Shown: positions 52,971-64,000 of the stretch, piece after piece | Layout of the letters: the number at the start of each line of letters is the position of its first letter | How positions within the stretch are numbered: position 1 is the first letter of the stretch | DNA from: Halichondria panicea | Taxonomy: Eukaryota; Porifera; Demospongiae; Suberitida; Halichondriidae | Length of the DNA: 64,000 bases | Assembly: GCF_963675165.1 (NCBI RefSeq) | Contig: NC_087386.1 | Span: 1,476,931-1,540,930, forward strand | Direction: 5' to 3' | The notes under the pieces: model-generated | The model's input: only the letters and a program-made list of their open reading frames with translations | Told to the model about the DNA's origin: nothing | The model's database searches: none | Translations under genes and position numbers: made by a program

Positions 52971-55900
52971 TTAAACATCCACTATGTGCATATCATTACT
53001 TGAGTCTGCATCAATATCTTGCATACGAAGTGTAATTTCCTGTCGAAGAAAAAATGAACAATGAATTAACATACTAACAGGAGTGCAGGTATTAACCCAT
53101 GCACACGCACATTAGCTACTTTCAAACACAATGATCTTTACCACACACAATCATACATACCTTCATCCCTGTATAGTCGTCTGAGGGTAGCGGGGCTATT
53201 GGGGCCACCGGTGCCACAGCACCCATAGGGTAGGCCTCGGGGGTGTAGCCAGAGGGTATGTTCTGCCCACGTGACTTAACACTGCAAAACAGAGGAGGTT
53301 TAATATAAGGCTTAGTACTAAAAAAGTTCGTAGTATGCAATGTAGTGTGTTGACAACAACATGTTCTATAGGACAATTAAACATAATAATTATACAGTGT
53401 AATTGTGATGTGCATAGGCTTATGTGCACTCTAATCGTAAGACTCACCCCATGGCAGTTTGGGAACCGTATGCGTCCCACACTCCACCGTGGAACCTTGT
53501 GCCCCCCACGGTATGTGGGGTGCTGATAAACATCTCCGACGACTGGCCCACTGTCTCCACTGCAGAGTACCGTGAACTGAGCGTGTGTGTGTGTGTGTGT
53601 GTGAAGACAGGTTCACCGCATGTTCTACCGTATTTTTGAGGAGCTAAAATCTCGCGGTTTTGTGGATTGACCCTAAACGTTGACATTTTAGTGCCTAAAA
53701 AATTGTGTACTTTCATAAACATCTATCCTTGAAATTAAAATGCCAATCTGCGAAATAAGCTCCTCGAAAATAGGGCTATACGGTATACAATTGCAATACT
53801 TGTATGCTTTCTAATTACATGCCTTGTTTAGACCTTGCTATGTTTTGCTGGCCAATACAGCATTAACATATTAAGGTCAGGTTTGGTAATTACATCGACT
53901 GCATGGTGTGTGTGGGTTGGCTCTCGGCCAGTATATTCATGTAGCACATTGGGAGTATAATGCAACTTAGTGGGTTTAGCATATCTGTACAAATAGACAC
54001 TTGACCCAAGCACATCATTGGATTGTGTGTACTGCAGCTAATACAAAGCATCCGCCATAACTTTAGTTCCGTTAGTTCAATTTATTGAAAAGTTAGAATA
54101 TGTTTTCAGATCAAATCAAAGGAGTTTTTGACAATACCATGGTCTTATTCCAATTATGGCCTGTTCCAAATTTGCGCTTTGAGCACAACATCTGAAGGAG
54201 CTCCTTTTAAGTGTTCAGAATCAAAATGCAGGGGACAATTTTCACTGTCTAACTTTTAACTTTTACTAACAGTTGTTACTTACTATAATTTATACTCTTA
54301 GCCTACCTTCTGATGAGATTGGCATAGATGGCAGCAAACACTTGCAGACAGTAGAGAATGAGGGCAGTTGCACAGCTCAGCATCACTATGGCAAAACCAT
54401 CCACACTGCACAGGGATGCGAATCATAGATACAATGAAAATTACATATATACGAGAAACCTGTGGTAATACAGTGATCAGGATTTAAATTCACAATAGCT
54501 GGGTTCAGTATCATATGAGTGGGTGTACTGTACATACAATGAACATGAACATACCACCCACGGAAAATAGGAGTAACACACACACACACACCAACACTTA
54601 CACGACTCCATTGCAGAAATTATCAATTGAAGAGCCGTTGAGAAAAGAGCTGTCCTAAACAGAAATACAATTATTAATCTGACTACCATATTCAACAAAT
54701 ACTTACATCACACTGAGTTTTGTAGATATCCACACACAAATCAGAAACAAACTGCAGGGAAAAACCAATTAATATTTGAGTGTGTATTAGCCCCTCCCTC
54801 TTGGCGTACCACAATGAGTGTAAAGGTCGCACCAGCATAGACGGAGAGAAGAAGAGCAGTCAAGACATGAAGAAACATGAATCTACGGAAATCAATTAAT
54901 AATAATAATAATAATATGCTTAAGCACAAAAATGATCACTATACAAGTACAATGAAAGTTGGTACAGTGTAAGTAAGAAATTGGCATACATTTGGGGCAA
55001 GGTCTCCAGTCGTATAAAATGAACATGTACACAATAGTTGTTGCTATAGTACGCTCACATGACAACAACAGCTGGGGACTTGCAGGCGGGAGCACAGCAG
55101 AACGCAAACAATGAGAGCAGTAGGACTAGTAGTACCACTGAGAGAAGACCAAGTGCCACTCGGAATCTGTGGAGGTGGGGGGGGGAGGAGTAATAAGGTG
55201 TTTGTTTATTGTTTATAATTATACATGTACTTCTATAAATACAAATACAGTCCCTGACAGATCAAGTTGAACACCCTTAGGCAGCCACCTACATGTACAT
55301 GTAGCTAATGCCAACCGTATTATGTACGATAATCAAGCATACCTATAAAACTCAAAAGCCTCCAGTTATAATCACAAATTAAGTTAAACCATTCAGCAGG
55401 AACCTAGCTTATGCCAAATTGTTACTACCTAGTACCTGTAAAACTCAAAGGTCTCCACAACGCCCTGTCCACTGATAGCGTTGCTCATGTTGTTGGGAGA
55501 GAACATGACTCCTTTGTCCACTTCTGTTTCCAACCATAGTGACACGCACAGTAGAACACTGCAAGTGAATGCATGTACATGTAGTTAAGAGGGCTGTCTT
55601 TATCAGTGAATAGGCCGCCATTGTTACTTCAAGTGTCATAGCATGTTGACAGGTTTGGCTACGGATATTTCACAGCCAAGATGTCCTTATTGTACGTCTA
55701 TACACTGACCTGATTTGCTTTATACCCACCCACAAGGGTGCCAAAATAGCGGGCACACAAAAATTATAATATAGCTTTGTGCATCATCAAATAATAAACA
55801 TCATTAGCTAGCAGTGAGTTCAACTCCATCCACTTACACTGTGAAGAACCTTTAAGTCTTAGCTAATTGTCGTGTGAAAAGTGGCTGATTCATTTTTACC

Positions 55901-56999
55901 AGGTCTAGCAACATTAACACATTAGGCAAGGAAATCATCTACATTTAGTAATTGTATACTCACATTGATGATGCAATTAATGCAATGGTGAACAGAGCGC
56001 AGCATATCTTAGAGCGCTTGTAGCTTTTCTGATTGTAAGACTCCTCCTTGCAACAGACACAGCAACAGACACAGCAGTAGAACACACAGAGGAAGAACAA
56101 GAGGGCTACACTTATGATCATTATCATACCTCCCCAGAACCAGGCATGCTGCGTAGGGGAAGAAGATGTACAGCAACTCCTCATGTCATGAATACACAGA
56201 TAGACACCATGATGACTATACGAAAAAGTCTACAGAATTTAGCCATGTAATTTAGTATGCAATTTAGCCATGCAAAAGGTTGCAATAGGAAGTAGTTAGT
56301 AGTTGAGACTGTGCCTGTATGCACAGACTCTACATTATTCAGGGCTGCATGGTGAACCTCGCATGGTATAGGAGCCAAGGTGTGGCCGAGAAAGACACAA
56401 CATTATATGACTACAGCAGTTCACTGACCCATTAACTTACATTGATAGTTTGTACAATAGCTACAATAGCTACTTCATAAAGTTTAAACCTAGTGGTGGT
56501 GCAGGGATGAGAAATAACTATGCAGGCTAATAAACTTCATGCTAGCATGCATGCATCCAGCTACTGAAATATCGATGCATCTAGCTATGCGTAATTACAA
56601 CCCACCAACAGACTGTCCACTGGGTTTAATCCTGCATTACTGATGTTGAGCACAGAAGTTGATGGTAGGACTCGAGGTAGGGACTGGAGAGCTTGCACCA
56701 CTCCACTCAATCCCGCAATGCTGCAGTTGTTAGACTGGAGAGACATTGCCTCTTGAACAGTGACTCTATGAACAGTGAACAGTGGGTAGGTAGATACAAC
56801 ACTATTGATGGATTAGCTATATGACAAGTTGGAATTTGGAGAAATGATAGTAAACAGTGCAAACCAATCATTTTAGTGATTCACTTCCTGGTTTATGTTG
56901 TAAAGAGGAATTTATTTTAAAATTGAACTTACCTTCAGCTTGCACACCCATTTCTTCTGGGTCTACTCTCCTAGTATTACAATTCATCAGGCAGAGCAT
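52971..56999 (-). CDS. unrecognised multi-span membrane protein, paralogue 1
   Basis: Twelve minus-strand exons join in phase to 409 aa: 56933-56999, 56606-56763, 55964-56148, 55436-55558, 55059-55166, 54810-54882, 54707-54751, 54602-54654, 54307-54405, 53448-53576, 53161-53281 and 52971-53039. It has about five hydrophobic segments. The first is followed by a cysteine cluster (CVFYCCVCCCVCC) and the last is FAIVMLSCATALILYCLQ. Two short Cys-containing pieces (FVSDLCVDIYKTQCD, IDNFCNGVV) lie before the last helix. The tail is Pro/Tyr-rich. Exon lengths 73, 53 and 99 nt and their phases equal those of the two genes at 58.6-63.9 kb. I do not recognise the family; five-span proteins such as tweety or prominin are possible analogues only. 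Confidence 0.75.
53583..53603. repeat. GT dinucleotide run
   Basis: About ten GT units in the intron of the membrane-protein gene around it. Confidence 0.85.
53626..53785. mobile_element. degenerate MITE with TACCGTAT ends
   Basis: The left end TACCGTATTTTTGAGGAGCT and the right end AGCTCCTCGAAAATAGGGCT plus ATACGGTA are inverted with mismatches. It lies in an intron. The ends resemble the element at 9021-9258. Confidence 0.65.
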
Positions 57000-57459
57000 G
57001 TTGCTTTAGTAGGCTAAGTTGCTGTAGCATGCCAGCTACAGTTTTATTATAATTATTACTAGATCTAGCTATACAGAGAGAGGAGCCAAGTGATTGTGAG
57101 CTCTAATCCGCGGCTTGACCCCGAGGTATACAGTACTAATCCCACCCCCATTCTCATTTGCAGCGTGGGAGGCTCCTTGCCACTTCAGTTTTCAGTGGCT
57201 ATAATTATAAGCTAGTCTGTACTAAACTTGTGTAGAGGTAGTTAGAAGAGATAGATCTAAGAGAGTGCCTCAGACTATAATATCTAAAATGCTAGTCCAT
57301 TACGTCACTTAGCGTGGAGACACTGACTAGAGACGCTAGTAACTTGGAGCAACACCATGAGCAGAGTTTATCTTTCACAGTGCATTCAAGAAGCTTTTCT
57401 GCTACCTAAACCTCTCGTGAAGATTTCAAGTGCTTTTCCTACTCAAGAAAATCGGTGTA
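57000..57459. promoter_or_regulatory. region between divergent genes
   Basis: Lies between the ATG at 56999 (minus) and that at 57460 (plus). It contains an in-frame-terminated upstream ORF starting at 57357 (MSRVYLSQ...), which overlaps the next gene's first exon in another frame. No specific motif is assigned. Confidence 0.4.
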
Positions 57460-58378
57460 ATGGCTTTAATCATGGCAACGTTTTTGCAGTCTCAAAGAGA
57501 AACATCAGTGGACCCACAACCTTCAAGATTCTGGGCTAAGCCAAAGGTCAGTAGTTAATTTTTTGTTCAGCTAGATTCTAAGCTAGCAATAAACTTCAAG
57601 CCTTATTTCAATGCCATACATTAATTTTATTATTTAATTAACATTCTCTTTCTTTGCAGAGCCTTATCAGTGGCGTGTGGAATTCAATTTGTGGAAAATT
57701 TTTGGGCCAAGGGACAAGCATCCTTCTGTCTCGCCAAACAACGTTTATCAAAGAAGACGTGTGTTCCACTGCTTGTTCCTCCAGTTGGTACTCTTGCCAC
57801 AATTCAAAGTGGGCACTAGAGAGCAGTTCCGACAAGGAGACATGTGTGGATAGGGTTTCCAAGAAGAGCCATTTCAAGGAGAGCTGCGTTGACAACCTTC
57901 TTGACAGGTCTGTTGATCAACAGACACAGAGTAGTGTGAAGAAGAGCTCATCCAAGAAAAGGTGATTATTGCTGAGCTTTGACAAGCTTCCAAAATTAAA
58001 CCTATAATATTCTATCGCACAGGTGCCAGATAAAGAGCAAGAAGAACATTACTGTTCAGGGCAAACAACTGAAGCCTGCTACACTGCAGAATTCTACTGT
58101 ACTGGCTAGCCTCGAAGAGCAGGCGAAAGTCGCCAAACAAAAGGTGTGCATTACTACATCTTATTTTACATTATGTGGTGGAACAAACACAATGACATTG
58201 TACTGTTTGCTTCGTGCAGATATTGGAGCAGTCCACTGGAGCTCCTTCCAAGAAAAGGATCCGGAGGACAAAGAGCAAGAAAGTGCAGAAGCCAATCTGT
58301 ACAATGAGTATTCCCAAGAAGGAGGTCAGAGGCAGGAAGGAGATCGGATCAGGACATGCATGTGCTGTTAAGAAATGA
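57460..58378 (+). CDS. small basic Ser/Lys-rich protein of unknown function
   Basis: Four exons (57460-57546, 57660-57961, 58023-58143, 58220-58378) join in phase to 222 aa. The ATG at 57460 is chosen because only that frame (MALIMATFLQSQ... WAKPK) continues into the open frame of exon 2. The protein has a short head with WAKPKSLISGVWNSICGKFLG. A Cys/Ser-rich middle follows (CSTACSSSWYSC, VKKSSSKKRC). Lysine-rich stretches (CQIKSKKN, APSKKRIRRTKSKKVQK) look like nuclear-localisation signals. I know no matching family. Nuclear location is inference from the basic clusters. A separate frame from 57357 ends within exon 1 and may be an upstream ORF. Confidence 0.6.
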
Positions 58379-58618
58379 AACATTGAGCAACTAATCACAA
58401 TTGAACTATGTACTTTGATGACGTAGTTATTGTACAAGTAGTCGTATTAATTAAGTTCATGTATCATCGTTATCATTTTTGGTGACAATAATTATAAAAA
58501 TCATAAAAAAGATCGAAATGCATACATACAGCAGAGATAAAAAAGTTGTTCGAACTACAGCTACAACAGGTATAGGTGCATGCATTCCGCAGGGTTGTTC
58601 TAATATTCTAATAGACTT

Positions 58619-61094
58619 CTACAAACTATTTTGCCTTTCTGTCCAAGATTCATCGTACTGCAAGAGAATAGAGCGCTTGAAATGTGTACATAATTACCAG
58701 CATTAATGGACTAACCTGGGGCGGAGCTGACGCTGGTACATCAGTGCTGCTAGGGTTCATTTCAGCTTCCTGTGCACTTTCCTACAGAAAATGGCAATTT
58801 TTAAAGTGTATACAGTCATTATTCTGTAAGGCACAATAACAACTGACCTCTGGTTGGGATGGGGCAACATCAGCACTGGCGGCATTCTGTGGTGTTCTCT
58901 GTGTATAATTCAACAGTTACAGATGCACAGTAACAAGCTAGACTCATCTCCTATAGCTACACATAATTATATAATTATTGTTTAGAACATACAGATTGCA
59001 TGCATGCATGCTTGGCCTATAATTATACCGTCAGAGTGTTGACAGCTGGATTGTAGACTGGTTGGAAGTTATTCGGCGATGGAACGAAAAACATCGGTTG
59101 TCTACAAAAAGGGAGTGGGTACATTAGATAATAAAGCTATAGTGACTCACGCAGGTGGTCTTGGAGCTCCAGTGGGGACAGGGCGCACATACTGTGTGAC
59201 AGTGGTTGTAGTCGTGGTAACCATCTCCATATCTTCTTCCTCGTGCTCTCCTTCCTGTTCGTTGCCAACTTCCTCATCCACATATCCCCTGTATAGCGTA
59301 TTAATTTAGTGTGATCATACACTTAGCAAATCCTTAATTGAGAAGCAAATATAACAGTATAATCAATGCATAATTATATTATAGGTAGGCAAAAACAACA
59401 GTATTCAATGGGTAGGCAAATTTAATGTTATAGGATTGTAGGGGAGTGGCTGTTAAGAGTATACCTGCAACATTCGGCCAGTTTGCCTGTATAGGACTCA
59501 ACATTTCCCTCGGAAATTACCCACTACATTATACGGTATATACGTACGTATATATATATAAGGGGTGGATATAATTATACTGATGCTGAAAGCTAGTGTA
59601 AATTGTAGCGTACCCACTGAAGCTGGCAGCATAGCAGACGCCAAACAATTGCCACAAGACCAGAAACAGAAGCAAACCAAAGTACATGGAAACAGTCACC
59701 AGATGTGGGATACTGCATGGGAGAAATTAGTGAAATAGGTGAACACTAGAAAAAAAAGGTTTTTCTATTTAACTTACAAAACGTCTGTGCTACAGAAACT
59801 TTGTAAAGAGAGGGCGTCTTGAAGAAGGTTCTGCAGTACAAAGGTTGACCACGACATTGCAAAGTGTAACAAATATTTTATCACTCACAGGATCAGTACA
59901 GCGGGCGGTTCCTCCAATGTTGTACATATCGTAGCAAATAGTGGACAGAAACTGTGGGTGGAGCATGTAATATTCTCGTTGCCAGACAACGTTTATATAA
60001 GTTAACTTACAAACAGGCTGAAAAATGTAACACCACTAATCAGTGACATCACTATCGTCCAAAACCAGTTGATGCTAAGAAACCTATATATTATGAGAAA
60101 TTGAAGTAGCTATTACATACATTTTCACACTTGAATATAACTCACATGACAACTGCAGTTGAGGATTTCGTGAGAGGTGTACAACAGATAATGGCTAGGA
60201 ATGTTGACAGCATTATCAGTATGGTCATAATGCAGAAAGCAATTGATACCCAGTGTCTGCATGGAGAGAAGAAGATTGTAAAATATAGACAGAAAAATTG
60301 AGGCACATAATGAACGGAGTGGTGAATATGAATGGAATTGAATCATCAAACTAGCAAGCACGGCACTAGGCTAACCTGTACAGCTGGAAAGAGAAGAACA
60401 GTCGCAGTATCAGATCCTGAATGGCAACAACGACGTCTTGAACAGGCACTGTTCCGTTTACGAATGAGTAGAGGTTGCTCCTGTGTGCCTGCACTCCAGT
60501 GTCCATTGTGAACTCACTCCAGATGATAACTGCCAAACAACCACTGTGGAGAAAATATATTACGTCGAAAATCGAAGGTAAAAAACAGCAGAAATGATAT
60601 ACCCCTTACATGACAAGGAATACAGGTATACAGGACAGAATCCCACAAAATGCTTTGCAGCCAATTGGTTTCTGATCATCCTTGTGGGCAGAGGACCAGC
60701 AGCATACACAGCACTGTACGAATAAGGTGGCTACCAGGAGGACAAGTGTCAGTACAATGAGGAGACCACTCCAGAATATCGGGTCCTGCAGATTGAGGTC
60801 TACTCATAAACTCGATCAGTGAATATACAATGAACGCCATTACTATAATAATTATAGCGATAATACAATGCTTGCATGACTGTACTGTGCTGCATGTGCT
60901 ATATGTCAACTCACGGCCAATGCAGCAATGTCCGTGGAGAGTAGGGTCACGGGGTCACCGTCAACATTGGGTACAGTAGCACTGGTGGAGTTGATCAGTC
61001 GATAAATGAAGCCACCATTTGATCTGACATCTTCAGGATCAAACACAAAGTAGCTACGACGGTAGATCACTTTGTCACATTCGAGTGTGGCCAT
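58619..61094 (-). CDS. unrecognised multi-span membrane protein, paralogue 2
   Basis: Thirteen exons on the minus strand join in phase to 429 aa, from 60915-61094 (MATLECDKVIYRRSYFVFDPEDVRSNGG) to 58619-58657 (YDESWTERQNSL, stop). The layout is a soluble N-terminal 60 residues without a signal peptide, then DPIFWSGLLIVLTLVLLVATLF with a CCVCC cluster, four more hydrophobic segments, and a conserved pair TICYDMYNIGGTARCTDP and LQSFCSTDVL before the last helix. A charged/Thr-rich tail follows (EEEDMEMVTTTTTTVTQ), then a Pro/Ala-rich end. NGT in SFVNGTVP is a possible N-glycosylation site. It is most similar to the next gene upstream (61394-63924), from which it probably arose by tandem duplication. 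Function unknown. Confidence 0.78.
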
Positions 61095-61393
61095 TATCTT
61101 TCTCCCTAAAATGCTAATCAGAAATGAAAAAACTTATATCTCTATATAACATGTACTCTATATATGCTTACCTAATTGTTGCTTTGGACACTGTTTACAT
61201 GCATGTAGTTTTACTGTTTTTGAAGAAGCCCAGCCCCACCCCTTTTACTGCAGTACACAAGTCTACAACTACAGTCATAGCAACCTAACAAATTCTTTAA
61301 ATTTAATTATATTCATTGCCAAAAACAGTTATTGTGTGGAATCTGTAGAATAAAAACGATGTTTTGAGTCAGTTCTAGTTTTCACATCGGGAT

Positions 61394-63924
61394 TCACGGT
61401 GCACTCCAGCAATCTTCATACTGCATGGATAAACAGAGGGGTGTTAATTAATTGTATAATGTATACTATAATATTAGTGAGTGACTGACCTCCGGAGGCA
61501 GTGGAGTATTTGAATAGCTGGTCTCTTGCTGATGAGTTTGTGCACTGGTCTGTAACAAATGAAAAGAAGAAGCTATTATTAAAAATCAGTTAAACTAGAA
61601 ACAGGAAATACTAAATATTAACTGCAAGATTGCCAACCTGTCTAGAGCTGGCAGGTAAGTAGTTGTTGAGTGATGGGGTGAGTTGTATCATAGGATACCT
61701 GGAAAGAAGCGAGACATTATTGGGCCATAATTATCATTATAATGTACAGTTTTAGACTCATGCATAATTATATTATCTTGGAGGCTGAGATATCTCACAC
61801 TTGAGGAGTGATAGCTGGCTGTGGGTGAGTAGTAGGTGGTGCAAGGGGAGTGGCACCATCATTACTATGACAACAGAGCAGATATAACAATACAGAGCAA
61901 TAATAATCATAAATAAACGCACGCAGTAGAAGTAACTGGTGGTGGCTGTTGAGTGGGTGTGGTTGTGTTGGTAGGCCTGTCCCGATCCACTGGCACATTA
62001 CCCCCAGCTGTCTCCACAGTGTTGCCAACCTTATTGCTACGACGTCTCCTATATAAATGTATACAGACAGAAATTTAGACTCTGCGATATAGCATTTTAT
62101 GCATAAAATTATAATACAAGTACAATGGTCATGTAAATCACATGTATAGACCTATGTAGGTATATCAGCATAATTAAGGGACTTACCCACTGAATGTTGA
62201 GGCATAGAAGGCTCCAAATATCTCCCAGGCAATTAAACACACCACAAGAGCCAAGTAAGCACACACCGTGATCAGGTGGGGAATACTGTACACACGTAAG
62301 AGTCATGATACAGCCACCACTGACAGTTTAATTATACACATCTCTGTAACTTACTAGACCTCCGTGCTGCAAAACTTTTGGAGAGAGAGAGACTCTTCAC
62401 GCAAGCTCTATATGATAATGATTTGCTAATGGTAATGTCCAGTGTATATGGAGATAAATCCCCTAATTACCTGGTCAGAACAACGTGTAGTGCCTCCAAT
62501 GCGATATAGATCATAGCAAACGAACGATGTGAGCTGACACGAGAAAGTATGTTAGATTACATTGATACTGTGAAGCAAGTGCATGCACTTACAAACAGGC
62601 TGAAAAATGTGACAGCTGCCATTGACGCCACTAGAACGGTCCAAAGAGCATTGATGACAAGCATGCTAAAAGGGGCACACAATAAGTACATTTAGTTGTC
62701 ACATTTAAAGCTTACAGAATCACAGGAGCCATAGATTCCTTGTAAGGTGTGCACAGTGTGACTGCAAGGAGTGCTCCTAGCATTATCAGGATGGTGACAA
62801 AACTCATAGCAACAGAAATCCAGTGCCTGCATGTAGAAACAATAACACAGCAAGTCACAGCCTTAACGCTTTGATAACGCTACAACAGTCGACCATGCAC
62901 CCAGTATAAGTTCAATATACTTAACTTGGTAGTAAACTTTTAACCCATCACAAAAGAGATACAAATGCACCTGACATTGGACACTACAAATACTCTAGTA
63001 TTTGAACAACATAAATCTCTGGGGTTGAGAATTATAGTTATGTACCTGTACAGTTGATAGGTAAAGACGAACTGCATTGACTGTTGGACACCCAGAGCTG
63101 CACTCTCACTTGGCACTGTTTGGTTGACAAACGACCACAAATTGTCCCTGTACAGTTCCACACTAGCATCCATTGTGAACTCACTCCAGAGAATTATAGC
63201 CGAGCAAATTCTGAACACACAGAGGAAATATTTATAAAAGCAACATTTTTGAGTTGAGGCCAGACACCACTGACAGCAGAATGCAGGAGATCAAAACCTA
63301 CGTGCCAAGCTAAGTAAAGGTGTACCCTAACATTTAACTCAATCACACAATTATAATTTTTTAATGGATGGCTACAAGACTACTTCCAAAGCTTCACATG
63401 ATAATTCCTATTAGCAACCAGGAGAGTATTCCGAAGAACACTTTGCAACCAAATTGCTTCTTTTCGTATCTTTGAGCTGAGCAGAGGCAGGCCAGACAGC
63501 ACTGACAGCAGAAGGTGGACAGGAGGAGAGTCAGGAACGCCAACAACACGAGAACACACCAGAACAATGGGTCCTGTGAACGCAGAGACACAATACACAC
63601 ATTAGTAACACATGTTAACACGCAATCAAGTCGCTTTGTTCATGCATGCACCTGCAAAAAATGAGATTGTCATCAAAATTAATGAACGTATGATTGCCTC
63701 TAGCTTTGACTACTAGCTTTATAGTGGAAATCAACTCTTACCAGTAAAGCATTCAAGCTAGCAGATGTAACAAGCACAGTCTGACCATCAGCATTAGTAA
63801 CCTCTAGTCTGTTACTAATAGTGGGAAGGAGGTAAAAGAAGCCTCCATTTGTCCTGATATCCTCAGGGTCAAACACAAAGCCACTCTGCTGGTATAGCAC
63901 ACTGTCACACTCTAGCTCTTCCAT
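61394..63924 (-). CDS. unrecognised multi-span membrane protein, paralogue 3
   Basis: Thirteen exons on the minus strand join in phase to 420 aa, from 63742-63924 (MEELECDSVLYQQSGFVFDPEDIRTNGG) to 61394-61420 (YEDCWSAP, stop). Exons 2 and 4-8 have exactly the same lengths as in paralogue 2 (176, 111, 73, 63, 53, 99). Shared blocks are DPxFW with a CCQCC cluster, ILWSEFTMD, HWISVAMSFVTILIML, CYDLYRIGGTTRCSDQ, LQKFCSTEV and IPHLITVCAYLALVV. The tail is different: basic (RRRRSNK), then Thr/Pro-rich (TNTTTPTQQPPPVTST). The ATG at 63924 is preferred because it aligns with paralogue 2. Function unknown; a cell-surface role is plausible. Confidence 0.78.
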
Positions 63925-64000
63925 AGTGCTTGCTTGCAATGGCTGTAATCAGTGGCTAAGAATAGCTAGCCTATAGCTAGCTATGTCTAGTTATGATTCC

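Noticed and set aside
57357-57539. 60-aa frame starting MSRVYLSQ as the start of the basic-protein gene
   Set aside because: It stops before the donor site; only the frame from 57460 continues into exon 2. It is kept as a possible upstream ORF.

Overview
The window is nuclear DNA of an animal, most likely a demosponge (Amphimedon-like). The evidence is a mixture of intron-containing metazoan genes with short GT-AG introns (mitochondrial RNA polymerase, PP1 inhibitor-3/PPP1R11), a large family of almost identical intronless transporters, AT-rich spacers and many short inverted-repeat transposons. The species call is inference; the gene calls rest on reading frames, motifs and splice phases worked out by eye.

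Region 1-42 kb is a tandem array of about 13 copies of a proton-oligopeptide-transporter-like (POT/PTR, SLC15-type) gene. Seven look intact (1632, 11696, 16747 on the minus strand, 19095, 21492, 26500 and 29644), one is cut by the window start, and the others are pseudogenes broken by frameshifts, stops or transposons. PPP1R11 sits inside the array at 24.9-25.6 kb.

Region 36.7-48.1 kb (minus strand) is a 34-exon POLRMT gene. I could phase the exons into one frame of about 1,058 codons ending in the family's usual C-terminus. Its 25th intron holds a POT pseudogene on the opposite strand. The same layout (POLRMT motif-A exons, POT gene, POLRMT C-terminal exons) recurs three more times at 25.7-36.2 kb with decayed POLRMT exons. 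Still more worn POLRMT exon remnants lie upstream of the POT copies at 1-22 kb. The transporter array therefore appears to have grown by repeated duplication of a segment made of a nested gene plus its host gene's 3' exons.

Region 48.3-52.6 kb has two tandem intronless FAD amine oxidases (polyamine-oxidase-like) with signal peptides. The first is head-to-head with POLRMT and has an extra hydrophobic C-terminus.

Region 53-64 kb has three minus-strand paralogues of an unrecognised multi-span membrane protein with matching exon lengths and phases. A small four-exon plus-strand gene for a basic, Ser/Lys-rich protein lies between the first and second. No rRNA, tRNA or CRISPR array was found.
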